Origin: an uncultured Acidobacteriota bacterium
GTDB taxonomy: Bacteria; Acidobacteriota; Thermoanaerobaculia; Gp7-AA8
Length of the DNA stretch: 40,981 bases
Assembly: GCA_946887105.1 (NCBI GenBank)
Contig: CAMPKJ010000012.1
Location: 1-40,981, forward strand
Direction: 5' to 3'
Below the pieces are notes generated by a model. It saw nothing but the letters and a program-made list of their open reading frames with translations. It had not been told where the DNA came from and searched no databases. Below are positions 15,923-24,126 of this stretch, piece after piece; the stretch's first letter is position 1; every line of letters starts with the position of its first letter. The translations under genes were made by a program, and so were the position numbers.

Positions 15923-16763
15923 GCAATGCCCGCGCGTCTTCGACCGCGGCCGCATCTTCGACGACATAGTCCGGATGCAGTGGTGCGTCGGCGGCCGTGC
16001 GCAGCAGTTGGACCGCACGCGGCTTCGCGCGCGAGTCGTTCGACACCAGCGCCTCGGCCAGAAAGACGAGCGTGATCTTGTTCGCCGGATCGTGTTTCAG
16101 CGATTCCTGGAGGAACCTCACCGCTTCCTTCGAGGACGCCCAGCCGGTGATGAACGGAATGCGCGGTGTCTGATCGTGCAGGCGGCCCAGCACGCGCGCG
16201 GGCGCGCCCATCTCGAGTGCGGGATCGGCGAGGTGCGCGATGGTGGCCTCGCGGCGGATCGTGTCCGCCGCGCCCTGCCGCGCCGCCGCCATCTTCCCGT
16301 ACGCCAGCGCCCACTCGCCCCAGTTGATCGCATCCCAGAGATACACCGAGGCGGCGCCGGGGATCGCGCGGGCGGCGGCGGCAACGTTCTTCTCCGGCGC
16401 GTCGGCCTTCACGCCGCGCGCGGCGAGCTGGCGCTTCACGACGGCGAGGGCGGTCTGGCCGGCCGTTTTCGCGACGGCGTAGACCTTCTTTTTCTCTTCG
16501 TTGTTCGACGCGACGTACGCGCCTTTGAAGCGATAGGCGCGCAGCAGTTTCGCGTGCGCTTCGAGATCGTTCGGATTCTGCGCGATGGCGCGCTGGTAGG
16601 CCGCGATCGCGGCGTCGATCGGGGCTGCCACCGCGCGTCCGCCGCGCGCACCGGTCGCGCGGGCCGCGTACTGGCGATCGCCTTCATCCGTCTGCGCGAG
16701 CAGCGGCAGGGCGAGAACGAGCAGAACCATGGCACGTTTGGTGAAGCGCATCGCGGTCATCAT
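15903..16763 (-). CDS. Exported TPR-containing protein of unknown function
   Basis: A 286-residue protein with an N-terminal signal peptide (RFTKRAMVLLVLALPLLAQ, likely cleaved after LAQ) and helical repeats. One clear TPR unit is DAAIAAYQRAIAQNPNDLEAH, and another lies near KEAVRFLQESLKHDPANKI. The periplasm is the probable location. The region WDAINWGEWALAYGKMAAAR resembles TatT-like TRAP-associated TPR proteins, but I would not name it on that basis. Start choice: TACAAT (16774-16779) lies 10 nt before ATG 16763, favouring that codon; the tandem ATG at 16760 or the ATG at 16751 are alternatives. The start overlaps that of the divergent lipoprotein gene. The end overlaps the PPTase by 20 nt. 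Confidence 0.8.
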   Translation of the reverse strand: MMTAMRFTKRAMVLLVLALPLLAQTDEGDRQYAARATGARGGRAVAAPIDAAIAAYQRAIAQNPNDLEAHAKLLRAYRFKGAYVASNNEEKKKVYAVAKTAGQTALAVVKRQLAARGVKADAPEKNVAAAARAIPGAASVYLWDAINWGEWALAYGKMAAARQGAADTIRREATIAHLADPALEMGAPARVLGRLHDQTPRIPFITGWASSKEAVRFLQESLKHDPANKITLVFLAEALVSNDSRAKPRAVQLLRTAADAPLHPDYVVEDAAAVEDARALLRKWGA

Positions 16764-17031
16764 GCGAGCATCGATTGTAGCCGCGATCCTGCTGCTGACC
16801 GCCTGCCGCGGCGAGCCCGTTCCGCGCGATTACCAGAACGCCCCGCCCGACGTGACCGCGGCGCCTCAGTCCGAAACCGCAACGCCGTCGATGGGCGCAA
16901 GCGGCCAGGCCCCACCCGAGCCGAGCACCGGCGTCGAAGGCCCGAACGCGCCAAACCAGCCGGTCGCGCCTCCGCCGCAACCGACCACCACGACCTTGCC
17001 GGATACACCACCAGTCACGACGACGACGTGA
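16762..17031 (+). CDS. Small proline/threonine-rich lipoprotein
   Basis: An 89-residue predicted lipoprotein: MRASIVAAILLLTACRGE is a short signal peptide with lipobox LTAC and lipidated Cys15. The mature part is low complexity, rich in Pro, Thr and Gln, and ends PPVTTTT. It is probably an unstructured envelope tether with no identifiable enzyme domain. I chose ATG 16762 because it gives a normal lipoprotein signal length; an in-frame ATG at 16729 would add 11 residues. The chosen ATG shares bases with the ATG of the divergent TPR gene, and no Shine-Dalgarno sequence or -10 box is obvious. Repeat family C follows directly after the stop. Confidence 0.6.
   Translation: MRASIVAAILLLTACRGEPVPRDYQNAPPDVTAAPQSETATPSMGASGQAPPEPSTGVEGPNAPNQPVAPPPQPTTTTLPDTPPVTTTT
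16774..16779 (-). promoter_or_regulatory. TACAAT -10 box for the exported TPR gene
   Basis: TACAAT on the minus strand, 10 nt before ATG 16763. It lies inside the first codons of the divergent lipoprotein gene, so the two genes' control and coding sequences are interleaved. Confidence 0.45.
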
Positions 17032-17034
17032 GTT

Positions 17035-17130
17035 TTGGATTGCGACAGCCGCAGCTGCCGCATTTCCACCCGGTGGCCACAGCCACCGCGCGGCCCGACG
17101 AAAAGCGGTGGCTGCGGCCACCGCACTCCA
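17035..17130. repeat. Repeat family C, full copy upstream of fmt
   Basis: A 96-bp element made of three hairpins. The left reads GCGACAGCCGCAGCTGCCGC. The middle is GGTGGCCACAGCCACC. The right is GCGGTGGCTGCGGCCACCGC, closing with ACTCCA. The outer edges TTGGATTGCG and CGCACTCCA are near-complementary. Related copies lie at 29553-29642 and 27608-27633. Confidence 0.8.
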
Positions 17131-17136
17131 TACAAT
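17131..17136 (+). promoter_or_regulatory. TACAAT -10 box for fmt at the edge of repeat C
   Basis: TACAAT begins at the base after the repeat ends and lies 9 nt before the fmt ATG (17146). There is no Shine-Dalgarno sequence in the 9-nt gap, so translation would be near-leaderless. Confidence 0.5.
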
Positions 17137-17145
17137 GCGCCGCGA

Positions 17146-18063
17146 ATGCGCGTCGTCTTTCTCGGAACGCCCGACTTCGCCGTGCCGGCGCTCGATGCAG
17201 TGGCGCGGGAGCACGAGGTCGTGCTCGCCATCGCGCAGCCGGACAAGCCCGCCGGCCGCGGGATGAAGATGCATGCGCCGCCGGTCGCGGTGCGCGCGCG
17301 AGAGCTGGGCTTGCCGGTATTGCAGCCGCAGCGCATCCGCAACGAAGAGGTTCTGGCGGAGATCGCGAGCTGCAAGCCCGATCTCGGCGTCGTGATCGCG
17401 TACGGCAAGATCCTTCCGGCCGCGTTGCTCGAGATTCCGGCGCATGGATTTCTGAACGTCCACGCGTCGGTGTTGCCGCGGTGGCGCGGCGCGGCGCCCA
17501 TCCAGCGCGCGATCGAGGCTGGCGACCGCATGACCGGCGTGACCATCATGCGCGTGGACGAGCAACTCGATCACGGGCCGATGTTCGCCATCGAGATGAC
17601 GGAGATCGATCCCGATGAGCGCACGCCCGCGCTCGCGGCGCGGCTTTCGACGCTCGGCGCGGAGGCGTTGTTGAACGTGCTGCGCGACGTCGAGCGCGGA
17701 GTCGCGGTCGAGACGCCGCAGGACCACGAGCGCGCGACGCACGCGGCGAAGATCGAGAAATCTGAAGGCGAGGTGCGTTTCGACGAGAGCGCGAAGGCCG
17801 TCTACGACCGCTTCCGCGCCTTCGATCCGTGGCCGGGCATTTTCGTGCAGAGCGGCGGCGAGACCATCAAGCTGACGGAGATCCGCCGCGCCGATGCGGA
17901 AGGCGAGCCGCGCACGATTCTGTCGATCGATGACGAGGTCGTGATCGCGGCGCGTGACGGTGCGATTCGCGTTCTGGAGATGCAGCGTCCCGGCAAGCCG
18001 CGCACTCCGGCGGGCGCGGTCGCGCGCGGGCTGGGCTGGCGCGTGGGGTCGCGCGTGCCGTGA
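17146..18063 (+). CDS. fmt: Methionyl-tRNA formyltransferase
   Basis: A 305-residue enzyme that formylates Met-tRNA(fMet) using 10-formyl-tetrahydrofolate. It shows RVVFLGTPDFAVPAL, IAQPDKPAGRGMKMHAPPV, the catalytic core VIAYGKILP and FLNVHASVLPRWRGAAPIQ (Asn, His and the SLLP-like loop, here SVLP), and DEQLDHGPM. The C-terminal tRNA-binding domain follows. Length matches the family. I chose ATG 17146 because the upstream open frame translates repeat C and is not conserved-looking. Its TGA overlaps the rsmB GTG (GTGA at 18060-18063). The fmt-rsmB pairing is a common conserved translation-factor arrangement. Confidence 0.96.
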   Translation: MRVVFLGTPDFAVPALDAVAREHEVVLAIAQPDKPAGRGMKMHAPPVAVRARELGLPVLQPQRIRNEEVLAEIASCKPDLGVVIAYGKILPAALLEIPAHGFLNVHASVLPRWRGAAPIQRAIEAGDRMTGVTIMRVDEQLDHGPMFAIEMTEIDPDERTPALAARLSTLGAEALLNVLRDVERGVAVETPQDHERATHAAKIEKSEGEVRFDESAKAVYDRFRAFDPWPGIFVQSGGETIKLTEIRRADAEGEPRTILSIDDEVVIAARDGAIRVLEMQRPGKPRTPAGAVARGLGWRVGSRVP

Positions 18064-19205
18064 ATGCGACGGAACGCCAGCGCGCGCTGCATCTGCTGCA
18101 GCGCATCGAGCGCGAGAACCTCTACGCATCGCTGCTGCTGATCGGCGAGTCGGGCTTCGTGCGCACGCTCGTTCTCGGCGTACTGCGGTGGCGCTCGCGG
18201 CTCGACCACGCCATCGGCGTGCTCGCGAAGCGCTCCATCCGCCAGCTCGACGCCCAGGTCGTCGAGGTGCTGCGCGTCGGTCTCTATCAACTGCTGTACA
18301 TGGACGTCGCGCCGTATGCCGCGGTCTCGGAGACGGTCGACCTCGCGCCGAAACGCGCGCGCGGGTTCGTGAACGCCATCCTTCGCAGCGCCACGCGTGC
18401 GAAACCGCCGGAGCCGCCGGACCTGCCTTCGCGCACCGCGCATCCGCCGTGGCTCATCGAACGCTGGACGCGCACGTATGGCGCGGCGCGCGCGGCGCGG
18501 ATCGCGGTGGCGAATCAGGAGCTGTCGTATCCCGACGTCGTGTCGTTGCACGGCGCCGTTCCGCCCGAAGCGGTTCCTTCGACGCTCGTGCCCGACGTGT
18601 ACAAGTTGCGCGGCTCGAGCGCGGAGCTCGATCGCGCCGAGTTTCACCCGATGGATGAAGGAAGCGCCGTCGTCGCCGCGATTGCGCGCGCTGCCGGTGA
18701 CGAGGTTCTCGATCTCGCCGCCGCTCCCGGCGGCAAGTCCATCTACATGGGTCACCTCGGCGCGCGCGTGATCGCGAACGACGTCTCGATCGCGCGCCTC
18801 GCGCCGCTACGCAGCCGGCAGATTCCGATGCTCGTCAGCGACGGACGTCAGGCGCCGTTCGCGCGTCAGTTCGACGTCGTGCTGCTCGATGCGCCGTGCA
18901 GCGCCACCGGCACGATCCGCAAGAGTCCGGAGCTGAAATGGCGACTGCGCGAGATGGACCTGGCCGCATTCGCGTCGCTGCAGAAAGAACTGCTGCGCAA
19001 TGCCAGGGCGCTCGCGAGAAAGTACGTCGTCTATTCGACGTGCTCGCTGGAGCCGGAAGAGAACGACGCCATCGTCGAAGGCTACCCACGCGCCGACATC
19101 ACGCCGTTCGTACCCGAAGGCGCGCGACGTTGGGTCGAAGACGGCGTGCTGCGCCTCACTCCCGAATCGGGCGCGGACGGATTCACCGCGTTCGTCTTGA
19201 CATAG
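18060..19205 (+). CDS. rsmB: 16S rRNA (cytosine-967-C5) methyltransferase
   Basis: A 381-residue RsmB/Sun protein. Residues 1 to about 130 are a NusB-like RNA-binding domain (ERQRALHLLQRIERENLYAS, then LGVLRWRSRLDHAI and GLYQLLYMDVAPYAAVSETV). The methyltransferase domain has the SAM loop VLDLAAAPGGKSIYM. The two catalytic Cys motifs are DAPCSATGTIRKSPELKW and YSTCSLEPEEND. It is slightly shorter than the E. coli enzyme (429 residues). It starts with GTG, coupled to fmt by GTGA. Confidence 0.95.
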   Translation: MNATERQRALHLLQRIERENLYASLLLIGESGFVRTLVLGVLRWRSRLDHAIGVLAKRSIRQLDAQVVEVLRVGLYQLLYMDVAPYAAVSETVDLAPKRARGFVNAILRSATRAKPPEPPDLPSRTAHPPWLIERWTRTYGAARAARIAVANQELSYPDVVSLHGAVPPEAVPSTLVPDVYKLRGSSAELDRAEFHPMDEGSAVVAAIARAAGDEVLDLAAAPGGKSIYMGHLGARVIANDVSIARLAPLRSRQIPMLVSDGRQAPFARQFDVVLLDAPCSATGTIRKSPELKWRLREMDLAAFASLQKELLRNARALARKYVVYSTCSLEPEENDAIVEGYPRADITPFVPEGARRWVEDGVLRLTPESGADGFTAFVLT

Positions 19206-19208
19206 ACT
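19203..19208 (+). promoter_or_regulatory. TAGACT -10 candidate before the GH15 gene
   Basis: TAGACT lies 10 nt before ATG 19219 and shares its TAG with the rsmB stop codon. No Shine-Dalgarno sequence is present. The overlap with a stop codon makes coincidence possible. Confidence 0.35.
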
Positions 19209-19218
19209 CCTGCGCCGC

Positions 19219-21144
19219 ATGCCTCGCAACCTGCCGATCGGGAACGGGTCGCTGCTCGTCGCGTTCGACAGCCATTACCGGCTGGCCGATTTCTACTTTC
19301 CGCACGTCGGGATGGAGAACCATGCGGCGGCGCGATTCCGTTTCGGCGTCTGGGCAGATGACGCGCTGCACGCGACAGACGACGTGCCGTGGCAGCGCAC
19401 GCTGGAGTATCTGCGCGACACGCTGGTGACCGACGTTCAGTTACAGAACGACGCCATCGGATTGCGCATCCGCTGTTACGACACCGTCGATCCCGATGCG
19501 TCGGTCTATCTGCGCAAGATCGTGGTGCGCAATCAGCGCGCCGAGGCGCGCGATATCAAGCTCTTCCTCCATCACGAGTTCGGCTTGTATGGGAACCGCA
19601 TCGGCGACACGGTCATGTTCGATCCGCAATCGGGCGGAATCGTGCAATACAAGGCCCGGCGCTGCATGCTCGTCAATTGCGATGGCGGCGTGACCGAATA
19701 CGCGTGTGGCCGGGGAACGTGGGCGGATACGGACGATGGCACTTTGTCGATGCAGGCCATCGCGCAGGGAGCGGTAGACGCCACGATCGCCATTCCTTTA
19801 CATCTCGAGGCAAACGGCAGCGCCACGACGTTTCATTGGATTTGCGCGGGAAAGACCGATGCGGAAGTGCGTGCGCTCGACGCGCGCGTGCGCGAAGAAG
19901 GGCCGGCGCACCTGCTCGCGCGCAGCGGGTCGCATTGGTATACGTGGGTCAACAAGCCGGGATTGAGCCTCACCGATCTGCCGGACGAGATCCTCGACTT
20001 CTATCGCCGCTCCCTCCTGGTCATCGCCACACAGTGCGATCGCCGCGGAGGCGTATTGGCGGCGAACGACTCCGACATCGTGTGGGGTCACAACGATCAT
20101 TACTCGTACGTCTGGATGCGCGATGGGGCGTTCGTGTGCGATGCCATGGATCGCGCCGGGTTTCCTGAAGTGACGCGGCGCTTTCTACTGATGGCGAACG
20201 ACGTCATCCGCGACGACGGGTATTTCCTGCACAAATACAATCCGGACGGCTCGCCGGCACCGCTGTGGCAGCCGTGGGTGCGCGACGGCAAGCCGCAATT
20301 GCCGATTCAGGAAGACGAGACCGCGCTGGTGATCTGGCTGCTGGCGCGTCATTACGAGCGCACGCGCGATCTGGAGTTATTGCGCGACGTCTATGCGCGG
20401 CTGGTCGTTTCCGCCGCCGATTTTCTGGTGCGTTTCCGCGATCCCGAAACCCATCTTCCACTGCCGAGCTTCGACTTATGGGAGGAGCGTTTCGGCGTCT
20501 TTACGTTCACGTGCGCGGCCGTATGGGCGGGATTGAATGCCGCCGCGGAACTGGCCAATCTCTTCAATGAACAGGAACGCCGCGCCACCTATCAAAAGGC
20601 GGCGGCGGACCTGCGCGAGGCGATGAAACGGCACCTCTGGCTCGAGGAAGAGGGGCGTTTCGCGCGCGGCCTGATCGTGAACGGCGATGCACTGGAGCTC
20701 GATCCGGCCGTCGATTCCTCCGCGTTCGCGACGTTCTACTTCGGCGTGTTCCCTCCCTCCAGTGCAATGGTGGAAGGAACGATGCGCGCCATTCGCGAGA
20801 AATTGTGGGTGCACACGGACACCGGCGGCGTGGCGCGTTATGAGAACGACGCGTATCACCGCATCTATGACGAAGAACAGCGCGTGACCGGCAATCCGTG
20901 GATTCTGTCGACACTGTGGCTGGCCGAGCACGTCATTGCCAAAGCAACCGATGCCGAGGGATTGCAGCGTGCGCTCGATCTGGTGCGCTGGGCGCGCGCG
21001 CGTGCGACGCCGTCGTTGATTCTCCCGGAGCAGGTCGATCCGCACGGCGGCGAGCCGTTGTCGGTCGCGCCGCTCACGTGGAGTCACGCACAGGTGATCT
21101 CCCTCGTGCACGGATATCTCGACGCATTGCATCGCCTGCGTTGA
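19219..21144 (+). CDS. Glycoside hydrolase family 15 protein (glucoamylase/trehalase-like)
   Basis: A 641-residue cytoplasmic protein; no signal peptide is visible. Residues 1 to about 260 are the N-terminal beta-sandwich (NLPIGNGSLLVAFDSHYRLADFYFPHVG). The rest is an (alpha/alpha)6 barrel with WGHNDHYSYVWMRDGAFVCDAMD, LPSFDLWEERFGVFTFT (the general-acid Glu) and LPEQVDPHGGEPLSVAPLTWSHA (the general-base region). The family hydrolyses alpha-linked glucosides such as dextrins or trehalose; which one cannot be told here. G+C and G/C-ending codons look lower than in flanking genes over much of the length, which could reflect acquisition from elsewhere. It follows rsmB by 13 nt with no functional link to it. 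Confidence 0.9.
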   Translation: MPRNLPIGNGSLLVAFDSHYRLADFYFPHVGMENHAAARFRFGVWADDALHATDDVPWQRTLEYLRDTLVTDVQLQNDAIGLRIRCYDTVDPDASVYLRKIVVRNQRAEARDIKLFLHHEFGLYGNRIGDTVMFDPQSGGIVQYKARRCMLVNCDGGVTEYACGRGTWADTDDGTLSMQAIAQGAVDATIAIPLHLEANGSATTFHWICAGKTDAEVRALDARVREEGPAHLLARSGSHWYTWVNKPGLSLTDLPDEILDFYRRSLLVIATQCDRRGGVLAANDSDIVWGHNDHYSYVWMRDGAFVCDAMDRAGFPEVTRRFLLMANDVIRDDGYFLHKYNPDGSPAPLWQPWVRDGKPQLPIQEDETALVIWLLARHYERTRDLELLRDVYARLVVSAADFLVRFRDPETHLPLPSFDLWEERFGVFTFTCAAVWAGLNAAAELANLFNEQERRATYQKAAADLREAMKRHLWLEEEGRFARGLIVNGDALELDPAVDSSAFATFYFGVFPPSSAMVEGTMRAIREKLWVHTDTGGVARYENDAYHRIYDEEQRVTGNPWILSTLWLAEHVIAKATDAEGLQRALDLVRWARARATPSLILPEQVDPHGGEPLSVAPLTWSHAQVISLVHGYLDALHRLR

Positions 21145-21169
21145 CTTTCGAGCAGCGTGTACCTAGATT
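21141..21169 (+). promoter_or_regulatory. Sigma-70-type promoter of the HU gene
   Basis: TTGACT (21141-21146), a 17-nt spacer and TAGATT (21164-21169) form the best -35/-10 pair in the window. It is followed by a leader of about 30 nt with a GGAGGAG Shine-Dalgarno sequence at 21194-21200. This contrasts with the leader-poor starts of many other genes here and fits a highly expressed gene. Confidence 0.7.
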
Positions 21170-21205
21170 GTCCGGGTTCCCACCAGAGGATTCGGAGGAG
21201 TCGCA

Positions 21206-21511
21206 ATGCCGGGTAAGGCCGACGTCATCAATGCCATTGCCGAGCAGGCAGGAATCTCCAAGAAAGAAGCGGCCGCCGCGTTCGACGCGTTCGTGTCGTA
21301 CATCGCCGATGCGTGCCGGAGCGGCGAGCGCTGCGCGGTCCCCGGACTGGGCAGTTTTCACGTCACCGAACGGAAAGCGCGCGAAGGCCGCAATCCGCGC
21401 ACGAAGGAACCGATCAAGATCCCCGCGTCGAAGAACGTGCGCTTCAAGGCCGGCAAGGACCTGCGCGATCTCCTGAACGTCGCGCCGAAGAAGCCGGCGA
21501 AAAAGAAGTAG
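21206..21511 (+). CDS. HU family DNA-binding protein
   Basis: A 101-residue histone-like protein of the HU/IHF family that bends and compacts DNA as a dimer. The N-terminal helical pair is KADVINAIAEQAGISKKEAAAAFDAFV, the beta arms hold PGLGSFHVTERKAREGRNPR with the intercalating-proline region near EPIKIPAS, and the C-terminus is KNVRFKAGKDLRDLLN plus a Lys/Pro tail (PKKPAKKK) longer than in E. coli HU. ATG 21206 is 5 nt after GGAGGAG. It has its own strong promoter. The stop is only 1 nt from the stop of the convergent dGTPase gene. Confidence 0.96.
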   Translation: MPGKADVINAIAEQAGISKKEAAAAFDAFVSYIADACRSGERCAVPGLGSFHVTERKAREGRNPRTKEPIKIPASKNVRFKAGKDLRDLLNVAPKKPAKKK

Positions 21512-21512
21512 C

Positions 21513-22529
21513 TCAGGACACCCAGGGACGCGGCAGAAACAGCTCCGCGTACAGATTGAGCGCGTAGCGGTCGGTCATGCCGGCGATGAAGTCGATGGCC
21601 AGGCGCTCCACCGGCTCGTCCGAGCTCATGTCCAGATACTTTTCCGGATGCGCGACCACGTATTCGAAAAGCGCGGTCAGGATCTTCTGGGCCTTTTCGA
21701 ACTCTCCCCGCACGGCCGGGATGAGATACATGTTCTCGAACATGTATTTGCGCAGCGCGTCGAGCGCCTGCTCGACTTCCGCGCTCATGGAGATCGCGTC
21801 GTAATCGGTGGCCAGCGTCGAGCTGATGACGTCGCGCACCATGCGGTCGATGCGATCGCTGCCCTTCGTGCCGAGAGTGGTGCGGATGTCTTTCGGGATG
21901 TCGTCCTCGCGGATCAGGCCGGCGCGGATGCCGTCGTCGATGTCGTGATTCACGTAGGCGATGATGTCGGAGATGCGCACGATGTCGCCTTCGAGCGTCA
22001 GCGCGCGGGCCTTGGCGCGCTTGCGCAGGAGCTCGCCCTTCTCGCCTTTGGAGTGCTTGAGAATGCCATCGCGCACTTCCACGGTCAGGTTGAGGTCTTC
22101 GAGTTTCTCGACCACGCGCACCGACTGGCGGTAGTGATCGAATCCGCCGCGCACGAGCTTGTTGAGCGCGGCTTCGCCAGCGTGACCGAACGCGGAATGC
22201 CCGAGGTCGTGACCGAGTCCCATCGCCTCGGTGAGCACCTCGTTGAGGCGCAGCGACTTCGCGATGGTGCGCGCGATCTGCGTGACCTCGAGCACGTGCG
22301 TGAGCCGCGTCCGGTAGTGATCGCCTTCAGGCGCGAGAAAGACCTGCGTCTTGTGCTTCAGGCGGCGGAACGCCTTGCAGTGGATGATGCGGTCGCGGTC
22401 GCGCTGGTACGACGGGCGGATGTCGTCTTCCGGCTCCTCGCGATCGCGTCCGCGCGTCTCGGCACTCCGCGCGGCGCGCGGAACGAGCGTCTCGTACTCG
22501 ATCCGCTCGAGCATCTCGCGGATGTTCAT
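21513..22529 (-). CDS. dgt: Deoxyguanosinetriphosphate triphosphohydrolase-like protein
   Basis: A 338-residue HD-domain dNTPase that removes triphosphate from dNTPs. The metal site is visible as YRTRLTHVLEVTQIARTIA (first His) and GLGHDLGHSAFGHAGE (the HD pair and a following His). IRPSYQRDRDRIIHCKAFRRLKHKTQVF is the N-terminal family signature. The length fits the shorter type-2 dGTPase-like proteins rather than the 505-residue E. coli Dgt, so substrate preference may differ. ATGA at 22526-22529 couples it to the PhzF-like gene upstream. Confidence 0.92.
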   Translation of the reverse strand: MNIREMLERIEYETLVPRAARSAETRGRDREEPEDDIRPSYQRDRDRIIHCKAFRRLKHKTQVFLAPEGDHYRTRLTHVLEVTQIARTIAKSLRLNEVLTEAMGLGHDLGHSAFGHAGEAALNKLVRGGFDHYRQSVRVVEKLEDLNLTVEVRDGILKHSKGEKGELLRKRAKARALTLEGDIVRISDIIAYVNHDIDDGIRAGLIREDDIPKDIRTTLGTKGSDRIDRMVRDVISSTLATDYDAISMSAEVEQALDALRKYMFENMYLIPAVRGEFEKAQKILTALFEYVVAHPEKYLDMSSDEPVERLAIDFIAGMTDRYALNLYAELFLPRPWVS

Positions 22530-23314
22530 ACGCCGAGCTCACCGCGCAGCACGGTCACCGCGTGGCCGCGCAGCTTCACGCGATCGCCGGCAAGCTGCAC
22601 GTAAACGTAGCCGCCGCGCGGAGAGGCCTGATACGCGGTCATCTCCTCTTTGCCGAGGCGTGCGGACCAGTAGGGAGTGAGACAGCAGTGGGCGGAGCCG
22701 GTGACCGGATCCTCGTCGACGCCGGACCCTGGCGCGAAGAATCGCGACACGAAGTCGGCATTCGTTTCGGCGGCGCGGCTGGTGACGATCACGCCGCGCA
22801 CTTCGATCTTCCGCAGCCGGGCATGATCGGGATTCAGATCGCGCACGACCGCCTCGGACGCGACCTCGACCAGATAGTCGAACCTGTTGCGGCCTACGTA
22901 GACGGGATCGCTGACGCCGAGCGATTCGAGCAGCCCTTCGGGTGGTTCGGAACGCGCTTCGGGCGTGGCCGGGAAATCGAGCTCGATGCGATCGCCGTGA
23001 CGCGCGGCGGTCAACAAACCGCTCTTCGTGTGAAAGCGCGCGACGTCGGCCGGCGCGAGAATCTTTTCTTCCCACAGCGCATGCGCGCTCGCCAGCGTGG
23101 CATGACCGCACAGCGCGACCTCGGTGGCAGGCGTGAACCAGCGCAGCGAGAAATCAGAACCGCGCGGAAGCAGGAACGCGGTCTCGGAGAGATTCATCTC
23201 CGCGGCCACGTCCTGCATCCATCGCGCGTCGCGTTCCTCGTCCAGCAGGCAGACCGCGGCGGGATTGCCGCGGAATGCCTGCGATGTGAACGCGTCGACT
23301 TGCAGCAGCCTCAA
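22526..23314 (-). CDS. PhzF family isomerase/epimerase-like protein
   Basis: A 262-residue protein of the PhzF fold, two similar diaminopimelate-epimerase-like domains. It shows LLQVDAFTSQAFRGNPAAVC, the catalytic Glu in EMNLSETAFLLP, VALCGHATLASAHAL, and GSGVDEDPVTGSAHCCL in the second half. Family members include the phenazine enzyme PhzF, but most are uncharacterised and no phenazine genes are nearby. The start appears to be TTG 23314, which sits 1 nt after the preceding TGA and places the conserved strand at residue 3; no upstream ATG is available without running into the PuuD-like gene. Confidence 0.9.
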   Translation of the reverse strand: MRLLQVDAFTSQAFRGNPAAVCLLDEERDARWMQDVAAEMNLSETAFLLPRGSDFSLRWFTPATEVALCGHATLASAHALWEEKILAPADVARFHTKSGLLTAARHGDRIELDFPATPEARSEPPEGLLESLGVSDPVYVGRNRFDYLVEVASEAVVRDLNPDHARLRKIEVRGVIVTSRAAETNADFVSRFFAPGSGVDEDPVTGSAHCCLTPYWSARLGKEEMTAYQASPRGGYVYVQLAGDRVKLRGHAVTVLRGELGV

Positions 23315-23315
23315 C

Positions 23316-24098
23316 TCAGAACCCGGAGACCTTCGCGGACTTGCCGTAGAGCCAGCGCACCACCGCGAATCCGAGCACGATCACGCCGAGGAGGCAGACG
23401 TCGCGATAGCGGTTGCCGTACATGGTCGGGTAGTGATTGCTGATCATGGTGAAGACCAGCGGCACGGACATGAACGTGTTGTGGCGCGAACGGAGGCCGG
23501 CCTGCGCGACCATCGCGGCATCGGGGGCCGTCCCTTCCTTCGTGGCCCTGATGATCTTCTGCTGATACGGCCAGATCACCATCCAGACGTTCAGCGCCAT
23601 CATCGTGCCGAGGATCAGGCCCGCGTGGATGTACAGCGAACGTCCGCCGAACTTGCCGACGTATTCGAGGAACAGATAGACCGCGGCGAACAGCACCAGC
23701 ACGATCGTGTTCGCGGCGAGCACGTTCTTCACCGACTTCATGACCGCGTTGTAGATCAGGAAGCCGACGATCAGGATCACCAGGACGATCGCCAGCCAGA
23801 GCCAGGGGTTGTTGCCCGGATCAGTCGGATCTTCGAACACGATCTTGGAGTGGTAGTAGATCAGGCCGCCGAGCAGGATGCCGGTCAGCCAGGTCCAGAG
23901 CGCGCCCCAGCGGAACCAGTACAGAGCGCGCGGCATGAGCTCGGGGACGACGACCTTCTTCGTCGGACCGTCGAGCGTTTTGGCGAAGTGAGCGTTGACC
24001 CAGTTGAAGAAGTAGAGATGGCCGATCCAGATGATGCCGGCGACCACGTGCGCCCAGCGCAGGAACAGTTGCAGGATGTCGTTGACAGTCTGAGGCAT
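23316..24098 (-). CDS. PuuD-like (urate hydroxylase N-terminal domain) membrane protein
   Basis: A 260-residue protein with about seven membrane helices. It begins ILQLFLRWAHVVAGIIWIGH, then VVVPELMPRALYWFRWGALW, TWLTGILLGGLIYYH and GTMMALNVWMVIWPYQQKII, matching the membrane domain of bacterial PuuD urate hydroxylases. Conserved His and Trp residues at membrane positions suggest heme binding. The C-terminal cytochrome c domain of PuuD is absent, and no purine catabolism genes are near, so a urate reaction is doubtful; electron transfer or another redox role is possible. ATG 24098 has GAGGAG (24105-24110) 6-7 nt upstream. It heads the leftward set with PhzF and dGTPase. Confidence 0.8.
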   Translation of the reverse strand: MPQTVNDILQLFLRWAHVVAGIIWIGHLYFFNWVNAHFAKTLDGPTKKVVVPELMPRALYWFRWGALWTWLTGILLGGLIYYHSKIVFEDPTDPGNNPWLWLAIVLVILIVGFLIYNAVMKSVKNVLAANTIVLVLFAAVYLFLEYVGKFGGRSLYIHAGLILGTMMALNVWMVIWPYQQKIIRATKEGTAPDAAMVAQAGLRSRHNTFMSVPLVFTMISNHYPTMYGNRYRDVCLLGVIVLGFAVVRWLYGKSAKVSGF

Positions 24099-24126
24099 AC
24101 AAATCTCCTCGTTGCCGAAAGTGGGG

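Noticed and set aside
17035..17145. Open frame upstream of fmt as a longer N-terminus
   Set aside because: It translates repeat C and does not resemble the family N-terminus, which begins at RVVFLGTPDFAV.
19197..19208. TTGACA directly before TAGACT as a -35/-10 pair for the GH15 gene
   Set aside because: The two hexamers are adjacent with no spacer, so they cannot act as a sigma-70 promoter; TTGACA is the end of the rsmB coding sequence.
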